Under the pieces are notes generated by a model. That model was not told the DNA's origin, did not search any database, and saw only the letters and a list, made by a program, of their open reading frames with translations. Below are positions 45,745-54,489 of a DNA stretch of 64,000 nt, one piece after another. Origin of the DNA: Sphingobacterium griseoflavum (lineage in GTDB: Bacteria > Bacteroidota > Bacteroidia > Sphingobacteriales > Sphingobacteriaceae); assembly GCF_014653155.1 (NCBI RefSeq), contig NZ_BNAF01000015.1:35526-99525 (forward strand). The letters run 5' to 3'. Numbering within the stretch: the stretch's first letter is position 1; each line of letters begins with the position of its first letter. The translations under genes were made by a program, and so were the position numbers.

Positions 45745-46389
45745 TTAGATAAATGATAATAGTTGAACTGGTTTTTGTATAATGAGATCAGCTCCATTTG
45801 CGCGAAGTTCCTCTTCTGTTCGGAAACCCCATGTTACTCCTACTGCCGTTACACCAGCCCGTGTTGCGGTAAGCATGTCTACTGATGAATCACCGAGATA
45901 AAAACAATCTTTCCGATCTACATCTAGCATACGTAGCGTGTCATGGACGATGTCTGGATCGGGTTTTGCTGGTTTCCCCACACGGTGGCCAAGAACTAAG
46001 TCAAATTTGATTTCCGGGAAGTAATGTGCTACTAAAGCAACCGTTGCTTCATGGTATTTATTCGATGCAACACTTAACAGATAGTTCTCTTCCTTAAGCG
46101 TGTGAAGTAATTTGTGAATACCAGGATAGGCTTTTGTATTATCTTGAGCATGTCTGCCATAATGGATCATGAAATCTTCTTTTACTTTTTCTATGGTCGC
46201 GCGGTCTCGTAATTCCTCAGGAAGCGCCCGTTCAATTAAGGTCCGGACGCCGTTTCCGACGAAATATTTGTAGGCAGCTGTGTCATGGGTCGGGAATTGA
46301 TTCATCTGCAGGGCTCGATTGCAGGAGATTGACAAATCTAAGAGGCTATCGATAAGCGTCCCATCCAAATCAAATATGATAAGTTTCAT
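45745..46389 (-). CDS. HAD-superfamily phosphatase, phosphoglycolate-phosphatase-like
   Basis: 214 residues from ATG 46389, which places MKLIIFDLDGTLIDS at the N-terminus as in the family; a longer open frame upstream has no homology-like sequence. The catalytic DxDGT motif, VASNK (motif II Ser), the KPAKPDPD region (motif III Lys) and YLGDSSVDMLTA (motif IV acids) are all present with a small helical cap. It would remove phosphate from a small phosphorylated metabolite; the precise substrate is uncertain. A TAGCTTTG box sits just upstream of the ATG. Confidence 0.9.
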   Translation of the reverse strand: MKLIIFDLDGTLIDSLLDLSISCNRALQMNQFPTHDTAAYKYFVGNGVRTLIERALPEELRDRATIEKVKEDFMIHYGRHAQDNTKAYPGIHKLLHTLKEENYLLSVASNKYHEATVALVAHYFPEIKFDLVLGHRVGKPAKPDPDIVHDTLRMLDVDRKDCFYLGDSSVDMLTATRAGVTAVGVTWGFRTEEELRANGADLIIQKPVQLLSFI

Positions 46390-46394
46390 GACGG

Positions 46395-46402
46395 CAAAGC
46401 TA
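46395..46402 (-). promoter_or_regulatory. -7 box of the HAD phosphatase gene
   Basis: TAGCTTTG on the reverse strand ends 6 bases before the ATG, which would give a leaderless or nearly leaderless message. No clear -33 element is seen. Confidence 0.4.
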
Positions 46403-46525
46403 CGAAAGATTAGGTAATACAGGATAAGATGAGTACGTATCGCGGTATAATTGTTTAAACAATTATAATACATACGCTGTATTTTAAAAAAAATTATAAA
46501 TTTAACACGTTTATATTTGCATTTT

Positions 46526-46724
46526 CATAATTAAATACTATCTTTATAGACTTTGTAGCGGTTAGGATGACGGCTACATTCAACCATGTTGTTTAGAGGA
46601 TTTCGTTCAGATTGGTTTCATGCAGCAGCAGATACACGTACGTGCCGAAAAAGTCGATTAATCATCTCAAACGCATTTTTTCTTTTGGAAAGTAGAAGGC
46701 TGTGTTAGTCAGCCTGCTTTTTCA
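46526..46724 (+). ncRNA. Candidate small RNA
   Basis: TATATTTG at 46512-46519 is a full -7 match and predicts a start near 46526. Stem GTAGC/GCTAC lies at 46556-46578. The stem AGGCTG/CAGCCT (46697-46715) with a following T tract could terminate the transcript. No known RNA family is recognised and no -33 box is evident. Confidence 0.3.
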
Positions 46725-46991
46725 TATATGTTGTTTAGTTATCAAATGAATGCCCAGAAGTCCTCTAACGCCTGTTCGAGGATTGATGGGCATGCATTTT
46801 TATGACTTCGATACCATGCATGATCTGCCGAAATATGCTCTCATATCATGCGTTCTAGTGTCGTTGATCCATTTCTTTAGGGATCGGTGTCTCCGGTGGA
46901 AACGCAGCCTGTTAAAAGATGTTAAAACAAGAATAGATGATACTATTTCAAATACCGCTACGTTTTATAGGTAGCAATAGAGTAATTTTTT

Positions 46992-47062
46992 TCATAAATT
47001 AGGTTAGTTAATAATTGGTTAGTAGAAAAAATCCTGAAGCACCTGCTTCAGGATTTTTTTGG
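46992..47062 (+). repeat. Motif-plus-terminator repeat element, copy 3 (bidirectional terminator)
   Basis: On the forward strand, TCATAAATTAGGTTAG (from 46992) and TTAATAATTGGTT (to 47020) form a slightly longer version of the conserved segment seen in copies 1 and 2. A strong hairpin follows (AATCCTGAAGC with GCTTCAGGATT, 47030-47055) with T on one side and A on the other, so it can also end the leftward ZIP transcript. No forward protein gene precedes it, which argues for a stand-alone RNA or a mobile terminator unit. Confidence 0.7.
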
Positions 47063-47082
47063 AAACCACCGTTTGCTTCATG

Positions 47083-47898
47083 TTAGCCCAAAACCACATC
47101 TAGGGTCATCATCATGATAAAGCCGCCAATAAAGCCTAGTGTCGCTAAATCGGAATTTTTGTTTTGCTGGGCTTCGGGTATCACTTCTTCCACGACGACA
47201 AATATCATGGCGCCGGCCGCAAAGGCAAGGGCGTAAGGCAGTACAGGTGTAAAAAACCCTACAGCGAGTGCGCCCAGCACGGCAGCCATGGGTTCGACAA
47301 TAGCTGACAGCTGTCCATAATAAAAGCTTTTTCGTCGAGACATCCCCATGCCACGTAACGGCATGGAAACAGCAATGCCTTCAGGAAAATTTTGAAGCCC
47401 AATACCTAGAGCCAGCGCTACAGCACCACCGATGCTGGCATCTGGAATGCCCGCGGCAACCGCGCCAAACAACACCCCGACAGCAAGACCTTCTGGAATA
47501 TTGTGCAAGGTGATTGCCAAGACCAGTAATGTCGTTTTTTGCCAAGGTGATTTTACTCCTTCAACCTGTTTGAAATTTACATGAAAATGTGGGAGAACCT
47601 TGTCTAAAGCAAAGAGAAAACCTGCCCCCAACAGAAAGCCAAGAATGCTGGGCAACACCTGTAAAAAACCATCGCCATCACTCATCTCGATGGCCGGGAT
47701 CAACAGGCTCCATACACTAGCCGCTACCATAACCCCACCCGTGAAACCCAGCATGGCGTCCAAAAAGTTGCGATTCATGGTTTTGAAGAAAAATACAATT
47801 GAGGCGCCTAGGGCAGTCAAAAGCCAAGTAAAGATGGAGGCATAAAAAGCCGCTAGTACGGGGTGTATGTTCGAAAAATATGCAATAAGTGCTTCCAT
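47083..47898 (-). CDS. ZIP-family divalent metal transporter
   Basis: 271 residues, eight hydrophobic helices. HNIPEG in helix IV and QNFPEG in helix V are the metal-binding signatures of ZIP/ZupT-type importers. The loop with HFHVN is short and contains few His residues. It probably brings Zn, Mn or Fe across the inner membrane. It is a single gene with its own promoter (47928-47958) and shares the terminator at about 47030-47060. No metal-responsive operator is recognisable. Confidence 0.94.
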   Translation of the reverse strand: MEALIAYFSNIHPVLAAFYASIFTWLLTALGASIVFFFKTMNRNFLDAMLGFTGGVMVAASVWSLLIPAIEMSDGDGFLQVLPSILGFLLGAGFLFALDKVLPHFHVNFKQVEGVKSPWQKTTLLVLAITLHNIPEGLAVGVLFGAVAAGIPDASIGGAVALALGIGLQNFPEGIAVSMPLRGMGMSRRKSFYYGQLSAIVEPMAAVLGALAVGFFTPVLPYALAFAAGAMIFVVVEEVIPEAQQNKNSDLATLGFIGGFIMMMTLDVVLG

Positions 47899-47927
47899 AA
47901 ATAGTAGACCTTCACGTTTGATCTCCG

Positions 47928-47958
47928 CAAAAATAGAAAGTTAAGCGAGTTCGGGCAA
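47928..47958 (-). promoter_or_regulatory. Promoter of the ZIP transporter gene
   Basis: On the reverse strand TTG (47958-47956), a 20-base spacer and TATTTTTG (47935-47928) match the Bacteroidota -33/-7 consensus, giving a start near 47921 and a 5' leader of about 23 bases. Confidence 0.7.
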
Positions 47959-48009
47959 CAATCTGCTGATTTTTGTCGTACTTGCCCTCAGCCAGCCAAA
48001 AATTCGTGT

Positions 48010-48795
48010 TTAGGATGATTGCCTACGTTGCTCGCTCCATTCTTTCGGACTAATGCCAAATTGTTTTTGAAAGTTACGGATAAAATGGGAGGAAGAACTG
48101 AAACCGACCATGCTGGAGATCTCATAGACTTTGTAGTTGCCATCGTTCAAGTATTCTGCAGCCTTTTTCAGGCGCGTTACATTGATCAACTCATTTGGTG
48201 AGAGATCGGATAAGGCTTTGATTTTACGATACAGCGTCGGGCGACTCATGTTCATGCGGTCGGCCAGCAGATCGACGCAAAGCGTCTGTTCGGTGACGTT
48301 TTCAAGGATGAGAAGGTTAATCTTTTCCAAAAATGTCCTGTCGGACTTGTTCAGTGCCGTGTTCTGCATCGGGCTGCTGGGTGAATGGTTGTAGTGGGCA
48401 CGTACGTGTTGTCGATTGCGTAGCAAACTGGTAATCTGTGCTTGCAAAAAAGTGGGTGAAAAGGGCTTTTCGATATAAGCATCTGCACCATACTCCAGTC
48501 CCTCGATTTTTGATTGTAGGCTGTTTTTAGCCGTTAACATAATAAACGGAATATGGCTGAAATGTAAATTTTCTTTCAGTCGCGTACACAGTTCATAACC
48601 GTCAACCCTCGGCATCATCACGTCGCTTACGATCAAATCGACGGGGTGGCTTTCTAAAAATTGCAAAGCTTGGGCACCATCTAGCGCTTTTAGGACATGG
48701 TAATGATCGCTCAGATCATCCGCGATAAAATCTAAAATTTCTTGGTGGTCATCGGCAACCACAATCGTGGGCTTCAGTTGATTTGTATTAGCCAT
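48010..48795 (-). CDS. Response regulator with AraC-type DNA-binding domain
   Basis: 261 residues. The receiver domain (about 9-125) has the acidic pair in VVADDHQE, phospho-acceptor Asp58 in LIVSDVMMPRVDG and the Lys in IEKPFSP. The C-terminal AraC/HTH_18 domain (about 155-255) has SRPTLYRKIKALSDLSPNE and FSSSSHFIRNFQKQFGISPKEW. It is exactly the C-terminal half of a Bacteroidota hybrid two-component regulator, here a separate protein. Its ATG overlaps the sensor-kinase stop by 8 bases. It likely activates the divergent GH43/sulfatase/GH2 genes. Confidence 0.93.
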   Translation of the reverse strand: MANTNQLKPTIVVADDHQEILDFIADDLSDHYHVLKALDGAQALQFLESHPVDLIVSDVMMPRVDGYELCTRLKENLHFSHIPFIMLTAKNSLQSKIEGLEYGADAYIEKPFSPTFLQAQITSLLRNRQHVRAHYNHSPSSPMQNTALNKSDRTFLEKINLLILENVTEQTLCVDLLADRMNMSRPTLYRKIKALSDLSPNELINVTRLKKAAEYLNDGNYKVYEISSMVGFSSSSHFIRNFQKQFGISPKEWSEQRRQSS

Positions 48796-51700
48796 AGGTT
48801 CCTCGTATCGGTATAGTCAATACGAATATATTTAAATTTTCGGAGTTATCTAAATAAATTAAATTGCCTCGATGTAGCTCTGCAAAGGAATGGGCCAATG
48901 CTAGTCCAAGTCCCGATCCCTCTATTTGATAGTGTTCCGAAGCACGGTGAAAAGGTTTAAAGATATGGTCTATTTCGGATTTGGAAAGGAGCCGCCCATC
49001 ATTTTTGATCGTTAGGCGAAAATGAGTTTGGCTCGCCGTGAAGCCTAGCTGAACAATGACCATCGCTTCGGCATATTTGCTTGCGTTCGTTAGAAGATTA
49101 TCGAGAATCTTTCCCAAAATGTCAATATCAGCAAACGCATCAATAGTGGCGTGGCACTGGTAGCTGAGGTTCAAGTCTCGTTGGTTAAAGACCGGTTGAA
49201 ACTCTTGAAGACGCTCGGTAACAAGTTGGTTGATGTTATGCCATGCTAGTTTAAGGTTGTATTCGCTACTTTCAATCTGCCTAAAGTCCAGCAGTTGGTT
49301 GGTCAGGTTGACGAGTTTTTCGGTGTTTTGCTGCATGGTTTTCAAAAGCTTTTCCGTTTTTACATCCGTCTGATCGTTATGCATGATGCGCTCCAATGGT
49401 GCCTTGATCAACGTTAGTGGCGTTTTGATCTCATGCGCAATACGAGCAAAGAAATCCATCTTGGTTTTAAATAGCGCACGCTCCCGATAGGTTTTGATCA
49501 CTTCCAAGCGACGTCGATTTTGATCCTTGATTTTCCTGTCATAGGATCGGAATATGTAGTAGATAACCATACTGGCTATGCACGCATAGGCAATAAGAGC
49601 CGGTATACTTGCCCAGATGGGGGGCAAAACTTCGATTTGTAGCTTTTTTTCCTCCGACAGCGCCTGTCCATTTGCATCGACAGCTTTCACGAGAAAGGTG
49701 TATTTGCCAGAAGGTATTTTGGTAAAGTGGGCAGTATGGCTGTTGCGAAGGAGTGTCCACTCCTTGTCGAAGCCCTCCAAGATATACATGTAGGCTGTGG
49801 ATTGTGCCGCAGAAAAGTGAAGGGCGGCGAAATCGATACGGAGAGTGGATTCATCATGCTCAAGCACAATTTTATGCAGATACGTGACGGATGAATCGAT
49901 GGCAGGCCCTGGCCCCCCAACACGTAGATCGCGCTGTAGTGCTTGAATCCGGGTAATGTAGATCGGGCTATGGGCAGCGTTATAGCTGTTGTTAAGCAGA
50001 CTGTCTGGATGAAATTGAATGAGGCCTGACGAGGATCCGAAATAGAGTTGTCCGTCAGTATCCTTGAACGTAGCATTGTAGTTGAATTGTAAGTCCAGCA
50101 GTCCAGACTCCTTGTCATAAATGTGAAGACGGAAGTCCGGAAGGTGCATCCGTACCAATCCACGGGTGGTCGATATCCACAGGTTGTGGTTTTTATCTTC
50201 TTGTAGGGCCAAAATGAGATTGCTGGGCAGGCCATCTGCCTTTGTGAACCGACGTACGGATTTTCCTTCGCTGGTCCATAGCGCGAGTCCATTTTCGGTA
50301 GCGATCCAAATATGTCCAAAACTATCTTGGAAAATACGATTGACCCGGTTGCTGTTCAAGCTTGTCGAATCATCTTTTTGATGTAGATAGATCTTGGTGT
50401 GCCCAGTCTCATGATTGATGTGATAAAGACCGTCGCGCCACGTTGCAAGCCAAATGTTCTCCTGTGCATCCTCAAAGATGGAGGTGTAAAATATATATTC
50501 TGGGGCTTGTTTCACCAACGCAAATCGATCCTCTCCAGGGAAGAATTCGCAGAGGCCCCGCGCAGTGGCCAGCAGGATACGTCCTTTTTTTGTGCGATAA
50601 ATTTGGTAGATAAAGTTGTTGCTCAGACCAGGACTGTTTTGCGTATCAAAATGTTTGATCAATTTGTGGGTTCGAGTATCCAGTATATCGAGTCCACGGT
50701 CAAAGGTGCCCACCAGTAGACTATCGCCAGCAAGCGCCAAGCCATGAATATTCGTGTGTGATAGCCCATTTTCGGTGTTGAAGCGGTGAAATATGCCATG
50801 GCGTTTGTCCCAGGCGTAAAGCCCATTGTCTTCTGTCCCGATCCATATCTGTCCCCGTTTGTCCTGTGTAATCTCTCTGACAGCATGCCCTTGAATAGAA
50901 CTTTGTAAAAAGCGGGGGAAGATTTTTTGAAAGATATTGTGCTGCCGATGATAATAATTAAGTCCACCAAAAAATGTTCCGACCCATAATCCGCCTTGGT
51001 GATCTTTACAGATGGTGTATACCGCGTTGTCGGAAAGACTCCAAGGGTGGTCTGCCTGTTGACGAAGCCTGGTGTATTTGCCGCTACTGCGATGGTATAC
51101 CATAACACCGCTTTCTGTCGCTATCCAAAAAGTTTCGGCATCTGCCTGTTGGATATCCCTTACAAATAATGGATTTCGATCGATAGCGGGAAGTGTATGT
51201 ACGATTGTGCCGCTACTGGGATCAAATGTGTAGAGCCCGTGCTTGGATGTCGCGATCCAAAGTTGTTGCCGATCGTCCCTATAGATTTTTTCAATCCACT
51301 GGGGTGCGTCGTGCTTTACGGGAAGAACGTAAGAGGCGCCTGTTTTTAGGTTTTTGATAGTCCGATTGCCGCCGATCCATACGTCACCGTATTGATCAAA
51401 ACCGAAAGCCGATACTACCTGATCCTTGATGTCCGTATGTTGTTTCAGTTGTCCGATTAAGGGTTGAAAACAGAACAGCCGGTTGTTGGAGATAAACCAC
51501 ACATTGCCCTTTGTGTCCTCCTCGATCTGAAGTATTTCGCCCTGATGTTCACTTCTGAAAGCTGAAAACAGTTCGAGGAAAGGGTTAAAAATGTATATTC
51601 CTTGATCGGTTCCTACCCAAATATGGTTGTTGCGATCCACCATCAGGCTGTGAATGAAATTACTGCCTAATCCGTTGTTGCTATCGGTGTCGCTATAAAA

Positions 51701-51904
51701 CTGTTTGAAGGTGTAGCCGTCAAAACGATTTAGGCCATCTCTTGTGCCAAACCATAAAAAGCCATTTTTATCTTGAACGCTGCACAGTATCGCGTTGTTT
51801 GATAGCCCCTCGTCGACCCCGAAATGATTGAAATAGTAGCTTTGCCCTCTACCAATTGTTGCAAAGAGAAATAAACTAACAATAATAAGGAGTTGTTTTG
51901 GCAT
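48788..51904 (-). CDS. Hybrid-type sensor histidine kinase with periplasmic beta-propeller domains
   Basis: 1038 residues with an N-terminal signal (KQLLIIVSLFLFATIGRGQ). About 14 Reg_prop blades form two propellers (LCSVQDKNGFLWFGTRDGLNRFDG and repeats of similar form, about 30-680), then a Y_Y_Y domain (about 690-765) and one membrane helix (about 770-795). A HisKA domain with His824 in IAHEIKTPL and an ATPase domain with NLLTNASKYAE and GSGLGLALAHSFAEL follow. The receiver and AraC domains that normally end such proteins are encoded by the next, overlapping gene. It senses an oligosaccharide in the periplasm. It is transcribed away from the GH43 genes, 96 bases apart. Confidence 0.94.
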   Translation of the reverse strand: MPKQLLIIVSLFLFATIGRGQSYYFNHFGVDEGLSNNAILCSVQDKNGFLWFGTRDGLNRFDGYTFKQFYSDTDSNNGLGSNFIHSLMVDRNNHIWVGTDQGIYIFNPFLELFSAFRSEHQGEILQIEEDTKGNVWFISNNRLFCFQPLIGQLKQHTDIKDQVVSAFGFDQYGDVWIGGNRTIKNLKTGASYVLPVKHDAPQWIEKIYRDDRQQLWIATSKHGLYTFDPSSGTIVHTLPAIDRNPLFVRDIQQADAETFWIATESGVMVYHRSSGKYTRLRQQADHPWSLSDNAVYTICKDHQGGLWVGTFFGGLNYYHRQHNIFQKIFPRFLQSSIQGHAVREITQDKRGQIWIGTEDNGLYAWDKRHGIFHRFNTENGLSHTNIHGLALAGDSLLVGTFDRGLDILDTRTHKLIKHFDTQNSPGLSNNFIYQIYRTKKGRILLATARGLCEFFPGEDRFALVKQAPEYIFYTSIFEDAQENIWLATWRDGLYHINHETGHTKIYLHQKDDSTSLNSNRVNRIFQDSFGHIWIATENGLALWTSEGKSVRRFTKADGLPSNLILALQEDKNHNLWISTTRGLVRMHLPDFRLHIYDKESGLLDLQFNYNATFKDTDGQLYFGSSSGLIQFHPDSLLNNSYNAAHSPIYITRIQALQRDLRVGGPGPAIDSSVTYLHKIVLEHDESTLRIDFAALHFSAAQSTAYMYILEGFDKEWTLLRNSHTAHFTKIPSGKYTFLVKAVDANGQALSEEKKLQIEVLPPIWASIPALIAYACIASMVIYYIFRSYDRKIKDQNRRRLEVIKTYRERALFKTKMDFFARIAHEIKTPLTLIKAPLERIMHNDQTDVKTEKLLKTMQQNTEKLVNLTNQLLDFRQIESSEYNLKLAWHNINQLVTERLQEFQPVFNQRDLNLSYQCHATIDAFADIDILGKILDNLLTNASKYAEAMVIVQLGFTASQTHFRLTIKNDGRLLSKSEIDHIFKPFHRASEHYQIEGSGLGLALAHSFAELHRGNLIYLDNSENLNIFVLTIPIRGTYG

Positions 51905-52000
51905 GGTTTCAGTTGGTTATACCTACATTTTGAGACAAAATAGTGATTTATTGAAATAAATAAGCAATGCTTTGCCAAAATCATTTTACAAATTTGATAG

Positions 52001-53125
52001 ATGAAAATAAACCTAGGTGTGGCTGCACCGCGGCAACCTCGTGGTCATTACCATATGTTATTATTGTTGGCTGTTCTATTGGTTGTAATATGTGTTTTTG
52101 GCAAGGGTGCGCTAGTCGCGGGCAACAATATGCGGCCGGTGTTGGATACCAGCTCTACGTATAAAAATCCTGTTTTTGAACCTATTTTGGCCGATCCAAC
52201 AGTGATTCGCGAGCCTGGGACAGGTGTGTTTTACGCATATGGAACGCAAGATAATTGGGGTGATGGAAAGGGGAGCCGCCTTATGCCTATGCTGCGTTCC
52301 AAGGACTTGGTTCATTGGGAGTACGCGGGCGAGGTATTCACAAAAAAGCCCGATTGGAAGAAAAATGGCGGCCTGTGGGCGCCGGATATCAACCTTATTG
52401 ATGGGAAATATTACCTGTACTACTCGTATTCCCTTTGGGGAGATCCTGACCCCGGCATCGGATTGGCCATAGCTTCCAAACCTGATGGACCTTTCGTTGA
52501 TCAGGGAAAGTTGTTTACTTCGCGTGAGATGGGTGTCCCGAATTCTATTGATCCTTCATTTTTTAACGAGGAGGGTAAACCCTATTTGATTTGGGGAAGT
52601 TTTGGGAAAGGGCCAAACCAAGGGATTCACATCATTGAGCTCTCGTCAGACGGACGCGAAGTCATGCCCGCCGAAAAGAAGATTCAGCTCGCGGCGGGCG
52701 ATTGGGAGGCTGCTATGATACACTATCGGGATGGTTTCTACTATTTTTTCGGATCAAAAGGAAGTTGTTGCGAAGGGGCTAACAGCCAATATAAAGTCTT
52801 TACAGCCCGATCCAAAAGCCTTGCCGGCCCCTATTTAGATCGCGCTGGCAAACGTATCACTGAACGCGGAAATGGCACCTTACTGCTACAGGGCGATGCG
52901 CTGTTCGTTGGTCCGGGCCACCATGCGAAAATTATTACTGACGACGCAAACCAAGATTGGCTGTTGTACCACGCCATATGGAAAAAAAACGACAAGGTGA
53001 GCTCTGGAGCGAGCCGCCGCGTTTTGATGTTAGACCGTTTACTTTGGAAAGATGGCTGGCCACGCATGGAAGCAGGTACGCCTAGTTCCAAAGAAAACAA
53101 AATCCCTCTATTTAACAAAAAATGA
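52001..53125 (+). CDS. Glycoside hydrolase family 43 enzyme (arabinanase/arabinofuranosidase type), copy 1
   Basis: 374 residues. A hydrophobic segment at about 19-42 (MLLLLAVLLVVICVF) is an anchor or signal; Met19 could also be the start. The five-bladed propeller shows the GH43 acids: Asp in ILADPTV, Asp in NSIDPSFF and Glu in DWEAAMI, with LWAPDI before them. The segment GSKGSCCEGANSQY resembles endo-arabinanase-like GH43 members. Action on alpha-L-arabinofuranosyl linkages is likely, xylosidase activity possible. Its stop overlaps the next start by 4 bases. Confidence 0.92.
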   Translation: MKINLGVAAPRQPRGHYHMLLLLAVLLVVICVFGKGALVAGNNMRPVLDTSSTYKNPVFEPILADPTVIREPGTGVFYAYGTQDNWGDGKGSRLMPMLRSKDLVHWEYAGEVFTKKPDWKKNGGLWAPDINLIDGKYYLYYSYSLWGDPDPGIGLAIASKPDGPFVDQGKLFTSREMGVPNSIDPSFFNEEGKPYLIWGSFGKGPNQGIHIIELSSDGREVMPAEKKIQLAAGDWEAAMIHYRDGFYYFFGSKGSCCEGANSQYKVFTARSKSLAGPYLDRAGKRITERGNGTLLLQGDALFVGPGHHAKIITDDANQDWLLYHAIWKKNDKVSSGASRRVLMLDRLLWKDGWPRMEAGTPSSKENKIPLFNKK

Positions 53126-54222
53126 TGAAAAAGAATCTCCTATTGACAGGGATCGCTTTAGCTTTGCAAATCCTGATCGCCTTTGGTCAACACCTTGAAA
53201 CCAACAATCCTTTGGACATTCCGTTGGGAGACCCCTATATTCTTTACGATAAAGTGTCTGATGCCTACTACCTATATGGTACCGGTGGTACGGAAAACGG
53301 CTTCGTGGCATATGCCTCCACAGATTTGAAGACCTGGGAAAAACAAGGCGTGGTTTACTCCTCCGCGCAATCTAAAAATTGGGGAACGAAAGATTTTTGG
53401 GCGCCAGAGGTCTATGCCTACAACGGGAAGTATTATCTATTTTACAGCGCCCACTGGAAAGAAAACCCAAATCATGAGTTGGAAAACTACCGAATTGGAG
53501 TAGCTGTCGCTGATAAACCCACCGGCCCTTTCGAAGATCTGACAGGTAAGCCGCTTTTCGATCCAGGCTATCCAATCATTGACGCAAATGTCTATTTTGC
53601 CGAAGATGGAAAATGTTACCTGTACTACTCGCGCTGTTGCTACAAGCATCCCGTGCAATCCGAAATTTCAAAATGGGCCAAAGACAAGGGGCTATACCAA
53701 GAGATCGAAGAAAGTTGGGTATATGGGGTCGAGCTAAAAGCTGATTTTTCGGGCGTTGCTGGCCAGCCCAAATTGCTCTTGCGACCTCCCGTCGCTATGA
53801 ACGATCAACAGGCGGAATGGGAAAGTCGTTCCGTAACATCGGGGGAAGTAAACCGCCGTTGGACCGAAGGATCGTATCTTTTCAAGCACGATGGACGCTA
53901 CTATATGATGTACTCTGCGAATCATTTCGCCGGAGAAAACTATGCGGTAGGCTATGCAACCGGCAAACATCCCCTCGGGCCATTTGTAAAATCTTCGTTT
54001 AATCCCATTTTAGAGAAAAATACAAATAAGGGTGGTGTTGTTTCTGGAACAGGGCACAATAGCATATTGCTGACAAAAGACGGGAAGCGTTTATGTGTAT
54101 ATCACGGACGTACGACAGAAACAGGCGATCAGCGTTTGGTGTTTATAGACCCGCTAGAGATTAACAAAGACGGTCGTTTGCAGGTGAAAGGGCCTACCGT
54201 CGGGCCAGTCAAGATAAGGTAG
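53122..54222 (+). CDS. Glycoside hydrolase family 43 enzyme, copy 2
   Basis: 366 residues with a signal peptide (KKNLLLTGIALALQILIAFGQ). GH43 acids appear as Asp in PLGDPYIL, Asp in IIDANVYF and Glu in RRWTEGSYLFKH, with FWAPEVYAYNGKYYLFYSA as the family block between. It belongs to a different subfamily than copy 1 (no Cys-rich segment). The ATG overlaps the preceding stop (ATGA), so the two enzymes are made together. Likely exo-arabinofuranosidase or beta-xylosidase/galactosidase. Confidence 0.92.
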   Translation: MMKKNLLLTGIALALQILIAFGQHLETNNPLDIPLGDPYILYDKVSDAYYLYGTGGTENGFVAYASTDLKTWEKQGVVYSSAQSKNWGTKDFWAPEVYAYNGKYYLFYSAHWKENPNHELENYRIGVAVADKPTGPFEDLTGKPLFDPGYPIIDANVYFAEDGKCYLYYSRCCYKHPVQSEISKWAKDKGLYQEIEESWVYGVELKADFSGVAGQPKLLLRPPVAMNDQQAEWESRSVTSGEVNRRWTEGSYLFKHDGRYYMMYSANHFAGENYAVGYATGKHPLGPFVKSSFNPILEKNTNKGGVVSGTGHNSILLTKDGKRLCVYHGRTTETGDQRLVFIDPLEINKDGRLQVKGPTVGPVKIR

Positions 54223-54348
54223 GAAGAAAAAAAAGGAAGCCGACATGGGATAGCGTCGACGCTGGGAAATGGAGCCGGGGGACACAGCGATGATACGATT
54301 TGTTGATAAATTGATCTGATTTGAAAATATTTTCCCGAGATGAGAGCC

Positions 54349-54356
54349 TACCTTTG
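54349..54356 (+). promoter_or_regulatory. -7 box upstream of the sulfatase gene
   Basis: TACCTTTG matches the -7 consensus exactly. The nearest TTTG is 25 bases upstream, too far for the usual spacing. A leader of about 125 bases would follow, containing the palindrome GCTGATCAGC. Confidence 0.4.
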
Positions 54357-54489
54357 GTTTACACGATTATAAACATACGACCGAAACTATCCATGAAAAT
54401 TTAACCGTACGCTTAGATGTCGCTGATCAGCTGTCATCATCCCGTATGGTGAATGGGCGTGGGAATAAATGGAGTAACAAACATCCTAT

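Larger units (their letters stand above)
46390..47082. other. Long intergenic region between HAD and ZIP genes
   Basis: Almost 700 bases without a convincing gene. It holds a TATATTTG box, several hairpins and a terminator-like stem (candidate small RNA, 46526-46724). The 10-base palindrome CACGTACGTG lies near 46635, and the third repeat element is at 46992-47062. A 74-codon frame at 46750-46974 has no coding character that I can support. Confidence 0.6.

Noticed and set aside
46750..46974. 74-codon forward open frame between HAD and ZIP genes
   Set aside because: Composition is Arg- and Cys-rich with no recognisable fold, no ribosome-binding context and no neighbour relation; it lies in a region better explained by RNA elements.
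54252..54263. Perfect 12-base palindrome AGCGTCGACGCT after the GH43 pair
   Set aside because: No T run follows and no second copy is seen, so I do not call it a terminator or operator.
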